From Paraburkholderia lycopersici (GTDB lineage: Bacteria > Pseudomonadota > Gammaproteobacteria > Burkholderiales > Burkholderiaceae), in the NCBI RefSeq assembly GCF_900096975.1, contig NZ_FMYQ01000027.1, forward strand, positions 1 through 64,000: a DNA stretch of 64,000 nt, written 5' to 3'. A model generated the notes under the pieces. It was not told the DNA's origin, made no database searches, and worked only from the letters and a program-made list of their open reading frames with translations. This document shows positions 17,082-25,959 of the stretch, one piece after another. Positions within the stretch are counted from its first letter, which is position 1, and every line of letters starts with the position of its first letter. Made by a program: the position numbers and the translations under genes.

Positions 17082-17723
17082 TCAGGGATTCCAGTGGACG
17101 AAGTTGCGATAGACGCGCAAGCCCGTAGCGGCACTCTTTTCCGGGTGGAATTGGGTGGCGAAGATGTTATCTCTCGCCACTGCCGAGGTAAAGGCTGTGC
17201 CGTACGGCGTCTCGCCCACGGTGTGCGCCGGGTCGGCCGGCACGACGTAGTAGCTGTGCACGAAATAGAAAAAGCTTTCGTCCGGCACGCCTTCCCACAA
17301 GGCGTGCGCGCGCGTCTGGCGCACGCGGTTCCAGCCCATTTGCGGGACCTTGAAGCGCGAGCCGTCGTCCTGCAACCGCCCCTCCAGCTCGAAGCGCACG
17401 ACCTTGCCCGGCAAAAGGCCGAGGCCCTTCGTGTCGCCTTCCGCGCTCCAGTCGAACAGCATCTGCTCGCCCACGCACACACCCATGAGCGGCTTGGTAC
17501 GCGAAGCTTCGAGCACGGCGTCCTGCAGGCCCGACTCGGCGAGGCTGCGCATGCAGTCGGGCATCGCGCCCTGACCCGGCAGCACCACGCGGTCGGCCGC
17601 GCGGATCGCCTCGGGGCGCCCGACGATGGCCACCTCGGCTTCCGGCGCGGCGTGCATCAACGCCTGGGCCACCGAACGCAGGTTGCCCATCCCATAATCC
17701 ACAATTGCAATTGAAGTTTTCAT
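17082..17723 (-). CDS. hisH: Imidazole glycerol phosphate synthase subunit HisH
   Basis: A 213-aa class I glutamine amidotransferase that supplies ammonia to HisF. The nucleophile is C83 in LMGVCVGEQMLF, with the His/Glu pair in ATQFHPEKS. The N-terminus SIAIVDYGMGNLRSV is canonical. The gene follows hisB after 245 bp of non-coding sequence (17724-17968), in which I find no gene; some relatives have a MarC-family gene at this place (from memory). Confidence 0.96.
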   Translation of the reverse strand: MKTSIAIVDYGMGNLRSVAQALMHAAPEAEVAIVGRPEAIRAADRVVLPGQGAMPDCMRSLAESGLQDAVLEASRTKPLMGVCVGEQMLFDWSAEGDTKGLGLLPGKVVRFELEGRLQDDGSRFKVPQMGWNRVRQTRAHALWEGVPDESFFYFVHSYYVVPADPAHTVGETPYGTAFTSAVARDNIFATQFHPEKSAATGLRVYRNFVHWNP

Positions 17724-17968
17724 TTCGAATCCGGCCTGCTCGTCAGGCCCTGCCCCTGGCTGTGCGGGCGCGTGCGCGCCGCGATATGCCCTGATCTGCT
17801 CTCAAAGCCGTCAATGTACGCTAGTCGGCACGCGCAAGCCCATAGACCAAATGGCCAATGTGGCGCAATCGCCGCACCGTCGACCGCATCGGCGCGAAAC
17901 CCCGCCAAGGCGCGTGCCTGCCTGGTCCGCGCGGCGCGGCGCGCCTTCTGGTCGCGCGAAGGCCTGCC

Positions 17969-18556
17969 CTAGAGGCTGCCCTTCGTCGACGGAATCCTGC
18001 CTGCCTGACGTTCGTCCAGTTCGGCAGCCTGACGCAGTGCGCGGCCGAATGCCTTGAACACGGTTTCCATCTGATGATGCGCGTTGAGGCCGCGCAGATT
18101 GTCGATGTGCAGCGTCACGCCTGCATGGTTCACGAAGCCGCGAAAGAACTCGATCGACAGGTCGACGTCGAACGTGCCGATGCGCGCGCGCGTGAACGGC
18201 ACATGAAATTCGAGGCCCGGACGCCCCGAAAAATCGATCACGACGCGCGAAAGCGCCTCGTCGAGCGGCACGTAGGCGTGCCCGTAGCGGCGGATGCCCT
18301 TCTTGTCGCCGATGGCCTGCGCCACCGCCTGGCCGAGCGTGATGCCGACGTCTTCCACCGTATGGTGGTCGTCGATATGCGTGTCGCCATGCGCCTCGAT
18401 TTCCAGATCGATCAGACCGTGTCGTGCGATCTGGTCGAGCATGTGGTCGAGAAACGGCACGCCGGTCGCGAGCTTTTGCTCGCCGGTGCCGTCCAGATTG
18501 AGTTTCACGCGGATTTGCGTTTCGCTGGTGTTGCGAACGACTTGCGCGACGCGCAT
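17969..18556 (-). CDS. hisB: Imidazoleglycerol-phosphate dehydratase
   Basis: A 195-aa monofunctional dehydratase without the N-terminal phosphatase domain of the enterobacterial fusion. The Mn-binding motifs are present: FLDHMLDQIARHG, DTHIDDHHTVEDVGI and FRGFVNHAGVTLH, plus the late LNAHHQMETVFKAFGRA. The start is ATG 18556, giving MRVAQVVRNT; an upstream in-frame ATG at 18571 would add five residues. Confidence 0.96.
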   Translation of the reverse strand: MRVAQVVRNTSETQIRVKLNLDGTGEQKLATGVPFLDHMLDQIARHGLIDLEIEAHGDTHIDDHHTVEDVGITLGQAVAQAIGDKKGIRRYGHAYVPLDEALSRVVIDFSGRPGLEFHVPFTRARIGTFDVDLSIEFFRGFVNHAGVTLHIDNLRGLNAHHQMETVFKAFGRALRQAAELDERQAGRIPSTKGSL

Positions 18557-18610
18557 GGCAATTTCCTTCAAACAGCCCGTAACAGGAGGATGGGAGAGCG
18601 AAGCGTCGGC

Positions 18611-19687
18611 TTACTTGAGCACGAGCTTCAGGGCAGCGAGCAATTGCGCGTTTTCGTCGGGGGCCCCGACGGTCAGACGCACGCAATTCGCCAGCAATGG
18701 GTGCATTTTACCCACGTTTTTAATCAGGATCCGGGCGGACAGCAGCGTATCGAATACCGCCGCCGCGTCCGGCACGCGCACGAGCAGGAAGTTGCCCGCG
18801 CTTTCGAACACCTGCGCACCCGGCAGCTTCGCCACTTCGGCCGCGAGCGCCGCACGCCCCGCGCGCAGTTGCGCGGCCTGCGCGTCGAGCACGTCGATGT
18901 GGTCGAGCAGCAGGTCGGCGGCCGCCTGCGTGAGCACGTTCACGTTGTAGGGCGGGCGCACCTTGTCGAATTCGTTGAGCCATGCCGGACGCCCGGCCAG
19001 ATAGCCAAGGCGGATGCCCGCGAGCCCGAGCTTCGACATCGTGCGCATCACGACCACGTTGTCGAACTCGCCCGCGCGCGGCATCCAGCTTTGCATGGCG
19101 AACGGCTGGTAGGCTTCGTCGATCACCACGAGGCTCTTCGACGCGGCAGCCGCTTCGATCACGCGCTCGATGTCGGCGTCGTCGAACAGCGTGCCCGTGG
19201 GATTGTTCGGGTACGCGAGCCAGATCACGGCCGGCGTGTGTTCCGCGACGGCCGCGAGCGTCGCTTCGATATCGAGCGTGAAGTCGGGCTTCAGCGGCAC
19301 GCCGACGAACTCCACCTGCGCAAACTTCGCCGACATCGCATACATGACGAAGCCCGGCACCGGCGCGAGCACTTTCGCGCCCGGCTTCGCGCACGCCGTC
19401 GTGATCATGCTGATGATCTCGTCCGAGCCGTTGCCGAGCAGCACGTCGCAGTCGGCCGGCACGCGCATTGCGTTCTTGAGCTTTGCGATCAGCGCCTCGG
19501 GGCGCGGCGCGGGATAACGGTTGAGCGCGACCGCAGCAAGGCGCTCGCCCAGTTGCGCGGCAAGGCCGGCCGGCAGCGGATACGGATTTTCCATGGCGTC
19601 GAGCTTCACGAAACCGGAAGCGTCGGGCACCGGGTAGCTCGTCATCGCGAGCACGTCGCGACGGATGATGTCTTGTGGTGTCGTCAT
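18611..19687 (-). CDS. hisC: Histidinol-phosphate aminotransferase
   Basis: A 358-aa PLP-dependent fold-type I aminotransferase. The PLP lysine lies in RTMSKLGLAGIRLGY, with the cofactor-binding Asn and Tyr in WLAYPNNPTG and VVIDEAYQPF; the N-terminus includes KLDAMENPYPLP. It starts at 19687 (MTTPQD); an in-frame start 15 bp upstream is possible. There is a 254-bp gap to hisD (19688-19941) with no gene. Confidence 0.96.
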   Translation of the reverse strand: MTTPQDIIRRDVLAMTSYPVPDASGFVKLDAMENPYPLPAGLAAQLGERLAAVALNRYPAPRPEALIAKLKNAMRVPADCDVLLGNGSDEIISMITTACAKPGAKVLAPVPGFVMYAMSAKFAQVEFVGVPLKPDFTLDIEATLAAVAEHTPAVIWLAYPNNPTGTLFDDADIERVIEAAAASKSLVVIDEAYQPFAMQSWMPRAGEFDNVVVMRTMSKLGLAGIRLGYLAGRPAWLNEFDKVRPPYNVNVLTQAAADLLLDHIDVLDAQAAQLRAGRAALAAEVAKLPGAQVFESAGNFLLVRVPDAAAVFDTLLSARILIKNVGKMHPLLANCVRLTVGAPDENAQLLAALKLVLK

Positions 19688-19941
19688 GTCGGAAGGCGGC
19701 ACGCGAAAAGCGGGTCCGCCAGCACGGGCGGCTCGGTGAGCCGGCCGCCCTGGTTATCGTCGTGGTCTCTGCTGCGCGTGGGTAACACTGCGGATCGGGC
19801 TGCTGCGCCCCGCGCACGCACGGGGCTGGCCGCTGCACAACGTCTGCGTGCTGCGCGGCGGCGTCACTCGACCAACTTTCTCTCTACGGGAAGCGACTTG
19901 CCGAGGCGCGCCGCTCCCCGCAACGGGGCGTCGGACCGCCC

Positions 19942-21261
19942 TTACCCCTGCCTCATGCGGAATTCGGCGCTGCGCGCGTGAGCTTGCAGGCCTTCGCCGT
20001 ACGCCAGCTCGGCCGCGATTTCGCCGAGCGTTTGCGCGCCTTCCGCGCTCACTTCGATCAAGCTCGAGCGCTTGATGAAATCATAGACGCCGAGCGGCGA
20101 CGAGAAACGTGCGGTACGAGACGTAGGCAGCACGTGATTCGGCCCCGCGCAGTAGTCGCCGAGGCTCTCGCTCGTGTAGCGGCCGAGGAAGATCGCGCCC
20201 GCGTGGCGGATCTCGCTGCCCCACTTCTGCGGCTCCAGCGCCGAGATTTCGAGGTGCTCGGGCGCGATCTCGTTGGCGATCGAGCAGGCTTCCGCCATGT
20301 CGCGCACCTTCACGAGCGCGCCGCGGTTCGTGAGCGACGTGGCGATCACGTCGGCGCGCGGCATGGCGGGCAGCAGTTCGTCGATGGCCTCTTCCACGCG
20401 CTTGATGAACGCCTCGTCGGGGCACAGCAGGATCGACTGCGCGAGTTCGTCGTGCTCGGCCTGCGAGAACAGGTCCATCGCCACCCAGCGCGGGTCGGTC
20501 GTGCCGTCGCACAGCACGAGGATTTCCGAGGGGCCCGCGATCATGTCGATGCCGACCGTGCCGAACACGCGGCGTTTGGCCGACGCCACGTAGGCGTTGC
20601 CGGGGCCGCAGATCTTGTCGACGGGCGGAATCGTGTCCGTGCCGTAGGCGAGCGCGGCGACGGCCTGCGCGCCGCCGACCGTGAACACGCGATCGACGCC
20701 GCCGAGCAGCGCCGCCGCCAGCACGAGCGGGTTCTTCACGCCGTCGGGCGTGGGCACGACCATGACGATCTCGCGCACGCCCGCGACGCGCGCGGGAATC
20801 GCGTTCATCAGCACCGACGACGGATACGCGGCCTTGCCGCCCGGCACGTAGAGGCCCACGCGGTCGAGCGGCGTGACCTTCTGGCCGAGCACGGTGCCGT
20901 CGGCTTCGGTGTACTGCCAGCTATGCGAGCCGCACTCGATGCGCTGCTTCTCGTGGTAGCCGCGCACGCGCGCGGCCGCCGCTTCGAGCGCCGCGCGCTG
21001 CTTGGGTTCGAGGCTCTCCAGCGCCGCTTCGAGTTCGGCGAACGGCAGCTCCAGCGCCGCGACGCTCGTGGCCGTGAGGCGGTCGAAGCGGTTCGTGTAG
21101 TCGAGCACGGCGGCGTCGCCGCGCGCCTTCACATCGGCGAGAATCTGCGCCACCGCGCGCTCGATGGCCTCGTCCTCGCTCGCCTCGAAGGCGAGCACCG
21201 CGTGCAGCGCCTTCTTGAAGCCTTCGGCGCTGGAATCGAGTTTGCGCATCGTGATAGCCAT
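19942..21261 (-). CDS. hisD: Histidinol dehydrogenase
   Basis: A zinc-dependent NAD enzyme of about 439 aa that performs the last two oxidations to histidine. Signature regions are VTPLDRVGLYVPGGKAAYPS, VDKICGPGNAYVASAKR, DMIAGPSEILV, DLFSQAEHDE and the C-terminal TARFSSPLGVYDFIKRSS. The start at 21261 (MAITMRKLDS) matches the family; ATG 21273 adds four residues. It follows hisG by 78 bp. Confidence 0.97.
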   Translation of the reverse strand: MAITMRKLDSSAEGFKKALHAVLAFEASEDEAIERAVAQILADVKARGDAAVLDYTNRFDRLTATSVAALELPFAELEAALESLEPKQRAALEAAAARVRGYHEKQRIECGSHSWQYTEADGTVLGQKVTPLDRVGLYVPGGKAAYPSSVLMNAIPARVAGVREIVMVVPTPDGVKNPLVLAAALLGGVDRVFTVGGAQAVAALAYGTDTIPPVDKICGPGNAYVASAKRRVFGTVGIDMIAGPSEILVLCDGTTDPRWVAMDLFSQAEHDELAQSILLCPDEAFIKRVEEAIDELLPAMPRADVIATSLTNRGALVKVRDMAEACSIANEIAPEHLEISALEPQKWGSEIRHAGAIFLGRYTSESLGDYCAGPNHVLPTSRTARFSSPLGVYDFIKRSSLIEVSAEGAQTLGEIAAELAYGEGLQAHARSAEFRMRQG

Positions 21262-21339
21262 GCTGGTATCCATCCGTATCGGTTGTGCGCGCGGCGCCCC
21301 GCTGACACGCGAGGCGCACGGCGCGCGTGCGGCGCCTTC

Positions 21340-22038
21340 CTACGCGGCCTGCTCGCGGCGCGACGCGCGTTCGAACGCGTCGATGATGGGCCGCAGCGCA
21401 GCACGCTTGAGTTTCAGGGCCGCCTGATTCACGACGAGGCGCGACGAGATCTCCATGATCTCCTCGACCTCGACCAGATTGTTCGCGCGCAGCGTGCCGC
21501 CCGTGCTCACGAGGTCGACGATCGCGTCGGCGAGACCGACGAGCGGCGCGAGCTCCATCGAGCCATACAGCTTGATGAGGTCGACGTGCACGCCCTTGGC
21601 CGCGAAGTGCTGGCGCGCGGCTTCCGTGTACTTGGTCGCCACGCGCAGGCGGGCGCCCTGGCGCACCGCATTCGCATAGTCGAAGCCCGCCTTCACGGCC
21701 ACCGAAAGACGGCAGCGCGCGATGTCGAGATCGACCGGCTGATAAAGGCCGCCGCCGCCGTGCTCGTTGAGCACGTCCTTGCCCGCCACGCCGAAGTCGG
21801 CCGCGCCGTATTCCACGTAGGTGGGCACGTCGGTCGCGCGCACGATGATGACGCTCAGATTCGGGTCGGTGGTCGGCAGGATCAGCTTGCGCGAGGTTTC
21901 CGGGTCTTCGGTCACGTGCACGCCCGCGGCGGCGAGGAGCGGCATCGTCTCCTCGAAGATGCGGCCCTTGGACAGTGCAAGCGTGAGCGGCGCGCCGGCC
22001 GCGGCCGCCGGTGTGGGCTTGGAGTCGACCGTGCTCAT
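21340..22038 (-). CDS. hisG: ATP phosphoribosyltransferase catalytic subunit, short form
   Basis: A 232-aa HisG of the short (HisGs) type, which lacks the C-terminal regulatory domain and in other bacteria needs HisZ for activity and histidine feedback. Motifs: LTLALSKGRIFEET, GAADFGVAGKDVL and the PRPP loop VDLVSTGGTLRANNLVEVE. No hisZ lies in the window. Its start overlaps the murA stop by four bases, so the his genes are translationally coupled to murA. Confidence 0.96.
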   Translation of the reverse strand: MSTVDSKPTPAAAAGAPLTLALSKGRIFEETMPLLAAAGVHVTEDPETSRKLILPTTDPNLSVIIVRATDVPTYVEYGAADFGVAGKDVLNEHGGGGLYQPVDLDIARCRLSVAVKAGFDYANAVRQGARLRVATKYTEAARQHFAAKGVHVDLIKLYGSMELAPLVGLADAIVDLVSTGGTLRANNLVEVEEIMEISSRLVVNQAALKLKRAALRPIIDAFERASRREQAA

Positions 22039-23297
22039 GCCGCGTTCCCCTTGATGCGCGTCACGTTCGCGCCGATCTTCGTGAGCTTGGCTTCCATGCG
22101 GTCATAGCCGCGGTCGAGATGATAGATGCGGTCGATCAGCGTTTCGCCGTCGGCGCACAGGCCCGCGATCACGAGGCTCGCCGAAGCGCGCAGATCGGTC
22201 GCCATCACCTTCGCGCCCGACAGCTTCTCGACGCCCGCCACGAGCGCCGTCTTGCCGTCGATCGTGATGTGCGCGCCGAGACGGTTCAGTTCCTGCACGT
22301 GCATGAAGCGGTTCTCGAAGATCGTCTCGACGACCTGCGAGGTACCGTCGGCGATCGCGTTGAGCGCCATGAACTGCGCCTGCATGTCGGTCGGGAACGC
22401 CGGGTATTCCGAGGTGCGCACGTTCACGGCGCGCGCGCGCTCGTGCATGCGCACGCGCATCCAGTCGTCGCCCTCTTCGATCGTCACGCCCGCTTCGCGC
22501 AGCTTGTCGGTGACGGCGTCGAGAATGCGCGGACGCACGTGGCGCAGCGTGACGTCGCCGCCCGCGGCCGCGACCGCGCAGAGGAACGTGCCCGCTTCGA
22601 TGCGGTCGGGAATGACCGTGTGCTGCGCGCCGTGGAGCTTCTCCACGCCCTGGATGACGAGACGGTCGGTGCCGATGCCGTCGATCCTGGCGCCCATCGC
22701 CACGAGCAGATGCGCGAGGTCGCCCACTTCGGGTTCGCGCGCGGCGTTCTCGATCACCGTTTCGCCGTCGGCGAGGACGGCCGCCATCAGCAGGTTTTCC
22801 GTGCCGGTGACCGTGATCATGTCGGTGACGATGCGCGCGCCCTTCAGGCGCTTCGCGCGCGCCTCGATGAAGCCGTGCTCGATGTTGATCTCGGCGCCCA
22901 TCGCCTGCAGGCCCTTGATGTGCTGGTCGACGGGGCGCGCGCCGATCGCGCAGCCGCCCGGCAGCGACACCTTCGCCTCGCCGAAGCGCGCGACGAGCGG
23001 CCCGAGCACGAGGATCGAAGCGCGCATGGTCTTCACGAGTTCGTACGGCGCGACGAGGTTGTCCACCTTCGAGGCGTCGAGCTGCACGCGCGCGCCGTCC
23101 TGTCCGGTGCGCACGCCCATCTGGTTGAGCAGCTTGAGCGTCGTGCGCACGTCCTGGAGGTCGGGCACGTTGTCGAGATGCACGGGTTCCGCGCTCAACA
23201 GGCCTGCGCAGAGAATGGGCAACGCGGCGTTCTTCGCACCCGAAACGGCGACTTCCCCTGCGAGCTTCCGCCCGCCGACGATGACGAGTTTATCCAT
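22035..23297 (-). CDS. murA: UDP-N-acetylglucosamine 1-carboxyvinyltransferase
   Basis: A 420-aa cytoplasmic enzyme for the first committed step of peptidoglycan synthesis, transferring enolpyruvate from PEP. The conserved N-terminal Lys is in VSGAKNAALPIL and the catalytic, fosfomycin-sensitive cysteine is C116 in LPGGCAIGARP. Start 23297 gives the canonical MDKLVIVGGRKL; a longer frame to 23393 is not conserved. It follows ibaG, as in many proteobacteria, and overlaps hisG. Confidence 0.97.
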   Translation of the reverse strand: MDKLVIVGGRKLAGEVAVSGAKNAALPILCAGLLSAEPVHLDNVPDLQDVRTTLKLLNQMGVRTGQDGARVQLDASKVDNLVAPYELVKTMRASILVLGPLVARFGEAKVSLPGGCAIGARPVDQHIKGLQAMGAEINIEHGFIEARAKRLKGARIVTDMITVTGTENLLMAAVLADGETVIENAAREPEVGDLAHLLVAMGARIDGIGTDRLVIQGVEKLHGAQHTVIPDRIEAGTFLCAVAAAGGDVTLRHVRPRILDAVTDKLREAGVTIEEGDDWMRVRMHERARAVNVRTSEYPAFPTDMQAQFMALNAIADGTSQVVETIFENRFMHVQELNRLGAHITIDGKTALVAGVEKLSGAKVMATDLRASASLVIAGLCADGETLIDRIYHLDRGYDRMEAKLTKIGANVTRIKGNAA

Positions 23298-23405
23298 GCC
23301 TGAGGTTTCCTGATCGGTGCGGCCGGTTTGCGGGCCCGCTTCGTGTTGAGCTGCGCCGCTTGCTGCGGCGCCTTTGTCCTGGGTAATTCGCACTGAGATT
23401 CCAGA

Positions 23406-23645
23406 TTATGCGTTCTGCCATTCGGCGGGCGTGAGCGTCTTCATGCTGAGCGCGTGGATTTCCGCGCGCATGCGCTCGCCGAGCGCCGCGTAGACGAGCT
23501 GATGGCGCTGGATCAAGCGCTTGCCGTCGAATGCCGACGAGACGATTGTCGCGAAGAAGTGCTGGCCATCGCCTTCGACTTCGAGGTGCTCGCATGCGAG
23601 ACCTGCCGAGATGTACTGCTTGACCTGTTCCGGAGTCGGCAACAT
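23406..23645 (-). CDS. ibaG: BolA-family protein (IbaG-like)
   Basis: A 79-aa BolA-superfamily protein. Conserved features are EVEGDGQHFFATIVSSAFDGKRLIQRHQLVYAAL, where the invariant His pairs with monothiol glutaredoxins in [2Fe-2S] binding in known members. Its position directly upstream of murA, and its short length, match IbaG rather than BolA proper. The symbol is assigned from this context. Confidence 0.9.
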   Translation of the reverse strand: MLPTPEQVKQYISAGLACEHLEVEGDGQHFFATIVSSAFDGKRLIQRHQLVYAALGERMRAEIHALSMKTLTPAEWQNA

Positions 23646-23672
23646 GAGTATGGCTCCTGCCTGATATTGCGC

Positions 23673-24440
23673 TTAGTGACGCAGCTTGTACCCGCTCGCA
23701 AGCAGACGCATCGCGAGCGTGGCGAGCGCCACGAAAAACACGAAAACGATCGAGAGGCTCACGAGCGGGTTGATATCGGACAGGCCGAAGAACCCGTAGC
23801 GGAAGCCATCGATCATGTAGAAGAACGGATTGAGCCGCGACACCTCGCGCCACAGCGGCGGCAGCGTATGGGTCGAGTAAAACACGCCCGAAAGAAACGT
23901 GAGCGGCATGATGAGAAAGTTCTGGAACGCCGCGAGCTGGTCGAATTTTTCCGCCCAGATGCCGGCGATCAGGCCGAGCGTGCCGAGGATCGCCGAGCCG
24001 AGCACGGCAAACGCGAGTATGTAAACCGGCGCGGCGAAGCTCATCGGAATGAACCAGATCGTCACGACGAACACGCCCGCGCCGACGGCGAGGCCGCGCA
24101 CGATCGAGGCGAGCACGTAGGCGCCGAACATTTCCCAGGCGGCGAGCGGCGGCAACAGCACGAATACGAGATTGCCCGTGATCTTCGACTGGATTAACGA
24201 CGACGAGCTGTTTGCAAAGGCGTTCTGCAGCACGCTCATCATCACGAGGCCCGGAATCAGGAAGCTCGTGTACTCCACGCCCGGATACACTTCCACGCGG
24301 CCGCGCAGCGCGTGGCCGAAGATCGTGAGATAGAGCAGCGCCGTGATGACGGGCGCGAGCACGGTCTGGAACGCGACCTTCCAGAAACGCAGCACTTCCT
24401 TGTAGAACAACGTGCCGAATCCACCGCGATAGCCGCTCAT
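23673..24440 (-). CDS. ABC-2 type transporter permease (YadH-like)
   Basis: A 255-aa permease with six hydrophobic segments and the ABC-2 signature region near LIAGIWAEKFDQLAAFQNFLIMPLTFLSGVFY. It resembles YadH. The upstream ATPase overlaps its start by four bases, so the pair forms one exporter. The substrate is unknown; in relatives the pair sits between mla and ibaG-murA, which hints at an envelope role, but that is inference. Confidence 0.92.
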   Translation of the reverse strand: MSGYRGGFGTLFYKEVLRFWKVAFQTVLAPVITALLYLTIFGHALRGRVEVYPGVEYTSFLIPGLVMMSVLQNAFANSSSSLIQSKITGNLVFVLLPPLAAWEMFGAYVLASIVRGLAVGAGVFVVTIWFIPMSFAAPVYILAFAVLGSAILGTLGLIAGIWAEKFDQLAAFQNFLIMPLTFLSGVFYSTHTLPPLWREVSRLNPFFYMIDGFRYGFFGLSDINPLVSLSIVFVFFVALATLAMRLLASGYKLRH

Positions 24441-25363
24441 GCGAGACCCTCGACCACTTCGGGACCGTTCATCACCTGCACGAATACATCCTCCAGATCG
24501 GCCTTGCGCACTTCCATTTCATCGAGCTTGCAGCCGTTCGCGCGGCAGAGGGCGAGAATGCGCTCCACGTCGTCGTAGCTCGCGAGCCGCAGCAAATGCT
24601 GGCGCGCGTTGACGTTCGACGGATCGACTTCGAGCGCGCGCAATTCGCCGGGCAACACGCCCTCCGAGAAACGCAGGAAGAGCTGCGTGCCGGCGAAGCG
24701 CTGCAGCAGCGTGCTGGTGCGCTCGAGCGCGACCATCTCGCCGCGGCGCAGCATGGCGATGCGATCGCATAGCTGCTCGGCCTCTTCGAGGTAATGCGTG
24801 GTGAGCACGATGGTGTGCCCCTCGCGATTCAGACGCGCGATGAACTTCCACAGCGTCTGGCGCAGTTCCACGTCCACGCCGGCGGTGGGCTCGTCGAGCA
24901 CGATCACGGGCGGACGATGCACGAGCGCCTGCGCGACCAGCACGCGGCGCTTCATGCCGCCCGAGAGCGCGCGCATGTTCACGTCCGCCTTCTCGGTGAG
25001 GTCGAGATTGGCCATGACTTCGTCGATCCACGCGTCGTTGTTGCGCAGACCGAAGTAGCCGGACTGGATGCGCAGCGTCTCGCGCACGGTGAAGAACGGA
25101 TCGAACACCAGTTCCTGCGGCACGACACCGAGGTTGCGGCGTGCGTTGCGGTAGTCGGCGACGACGTCGTGGCCGCGCACGGCGATCGAACCCTCGTCCG
25201 CGCGGGCGAGGCCGGCAAGAATGCTGATGAGCGTCGTCTTGCCCGCGCCGTTCGGTCCGAGCAGCCCGAAGAACTCGCCGTCTTCGACCGTGAAGCTGAC
25301 GCCCTTGAGCGCCTGAAGCGCCTTGTAGCGCTTCTTGACATTACGGATTTCTATGGCTGGCAT
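24437..25363 (-). CDS. ABC transporter ATP-binding protein (YadG-like)
   Basis: A 308-aa nucleotide-binding subunit partnered with the overlapping permease. Walker A is GPNGAGKTT, the Q-loop GVVPQELVF, the signature ALSGGMKRRVLVA, Walker B VIVLDEPTAGVD and the H-loop TTHYLEE. A C-terminal extension of about 80 residues follows the ATPase core, as in YadG. The start at 25363 gives MPAIEIRNVKKRY; the open frame continuing to 25690 crosses non-coding repeats. Confidence 0.93.
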   Translation of the reverse strand: MPAIEIRNVKKRYKALQALKGVSFTVEDGEFFGLLGPNGAGKTTLISILAGLARADEGSIAVRGHDVVADYRNARRNLGVVPQELVFDPFFTVRETLRIQSGYFGLRNNDAWIDEVMANLDLTEKADVNMRALSGGMKRRVLVAQALVHRPPVIVLDEPTAGVDVELRQTLWKFIARLNREGHTIVLTTHYLEEAEQLCDRIAMLRRGEMVALERTSTLLQRFAGTQLFLRFSEGVLPGELRALEVDPSNVNARQHLLRLASYDDVERILALCRANGCKLDEMEVRKADLEDVFVQVMNGPEVVEGLA

Positions 25364-25686
25364 GACAAATACGCCGCCCGTGCGCACGGCGCGGCTCAAG
25401 AATGCATCAATGCTGCGGGGAAGACCGGAATTGGGGACGGCCTGTGACGCCGGCCTTGCTGTCTCGACGCACGCTTGACCGGTGCCGCCCGGTCGGTGCG
25501 ATTGTGCGATTGGTGCGATTGGTGCGATCCGTACTTTTCGCGTACTTTTCGCGCCGAGGCAGCGCCCAAAAAACGGTTGATTATAGGCCAAGTCGGAAAC
25601 CCCGGCCCGGCCCTGAGATGAGGAAGCGTCGGTCTGGTTGCGCGGCGATGCCGCCCGCACGCGCACGTGCGGCCAGACGACTCGCG
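25364..25686. other. 323-bp non-coding gap between mlaB and the YadG-like ATPase
   Basis: No gene or RNA recognised. It contains two runs of short direct repeats (25495-25552). No strong terminator follows mlaB, so read-through into the ABC genes is possible. Confidence 0.6.
25495..25552. repeat. Short tandem repeats (GGTGCGATT and GTACTTTTCGC)
   Basis: About four copies of an 8-9-bp unit (G)GTGCGATT are followed at once by two exact copies of the 11-mer GTACTTTTCGC. Such simple repeats can expand or contract. Confidence 0.8.
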
Positions 25687-25959
25687 TCAATGTCGCTCGT
25701 GCAGGAGCGAATCGACGCCGTAGGCGCGCGCGAGAGACGCGAGCGCGGAAGGCAGGTTAAGCACGGCGAGGGAAGCGCCGCGCTCGCGCGCGGCGCGTTG
25801 CCAGGCGATCAGCACGGCGAGCGCCGACGAGTCGAACCGGGTGAGCGCCGCGCAGTCCACGGCGGATGCGCCCGCCGAAATCTGCGCCAGGCCTGCGAGG
25901 AGCGCGGCCTTCGCGCTCTCGTGGGTCAGGGTGGCGCCGGTGGCGAAGCGCTCGCTCAC
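25687..25959 (-). CDS. mlaB: STAS-domain protein MlaB
   Basis: A 90-aa STAS protein that in the MlaFEDB complex binds and stabilises the ATPase MlaF. The motif VDCAALTRFDSSALAVLIAW includes the conserved D-S-S/A region of STAS proteins. The start is GTG at 25959, overlapping the mlaC stop by four bases; a longer frame up to 26079 lies inside mlaC and is rejected. It is the last gene of the mla cluster. Confidence 0.9.
   Translation of the reverse strand: MSERFATGATLTHESAKAALLAGLAQISAGASAVDCAALTRFDSSALAVLIAWQRAARERGASLAVLNLPSALASLARAYGVDSLLHERH

Noticed and set aside
17720..17908. Possible remnant of a MarC-family gene between hisB and hisH
   Set aside because: The 62-aa frame has no membrane-segment pattern or MarC motif, so I treat the 245-bp gap as non-coding.
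17858..22107. Two plus-strand frames of over 700 codons across the his genes
   Set aside because: They are antisense shadows of hisB, hisC, hisD and hisG in GC-rich DNA, with no recognisable protein motifs.
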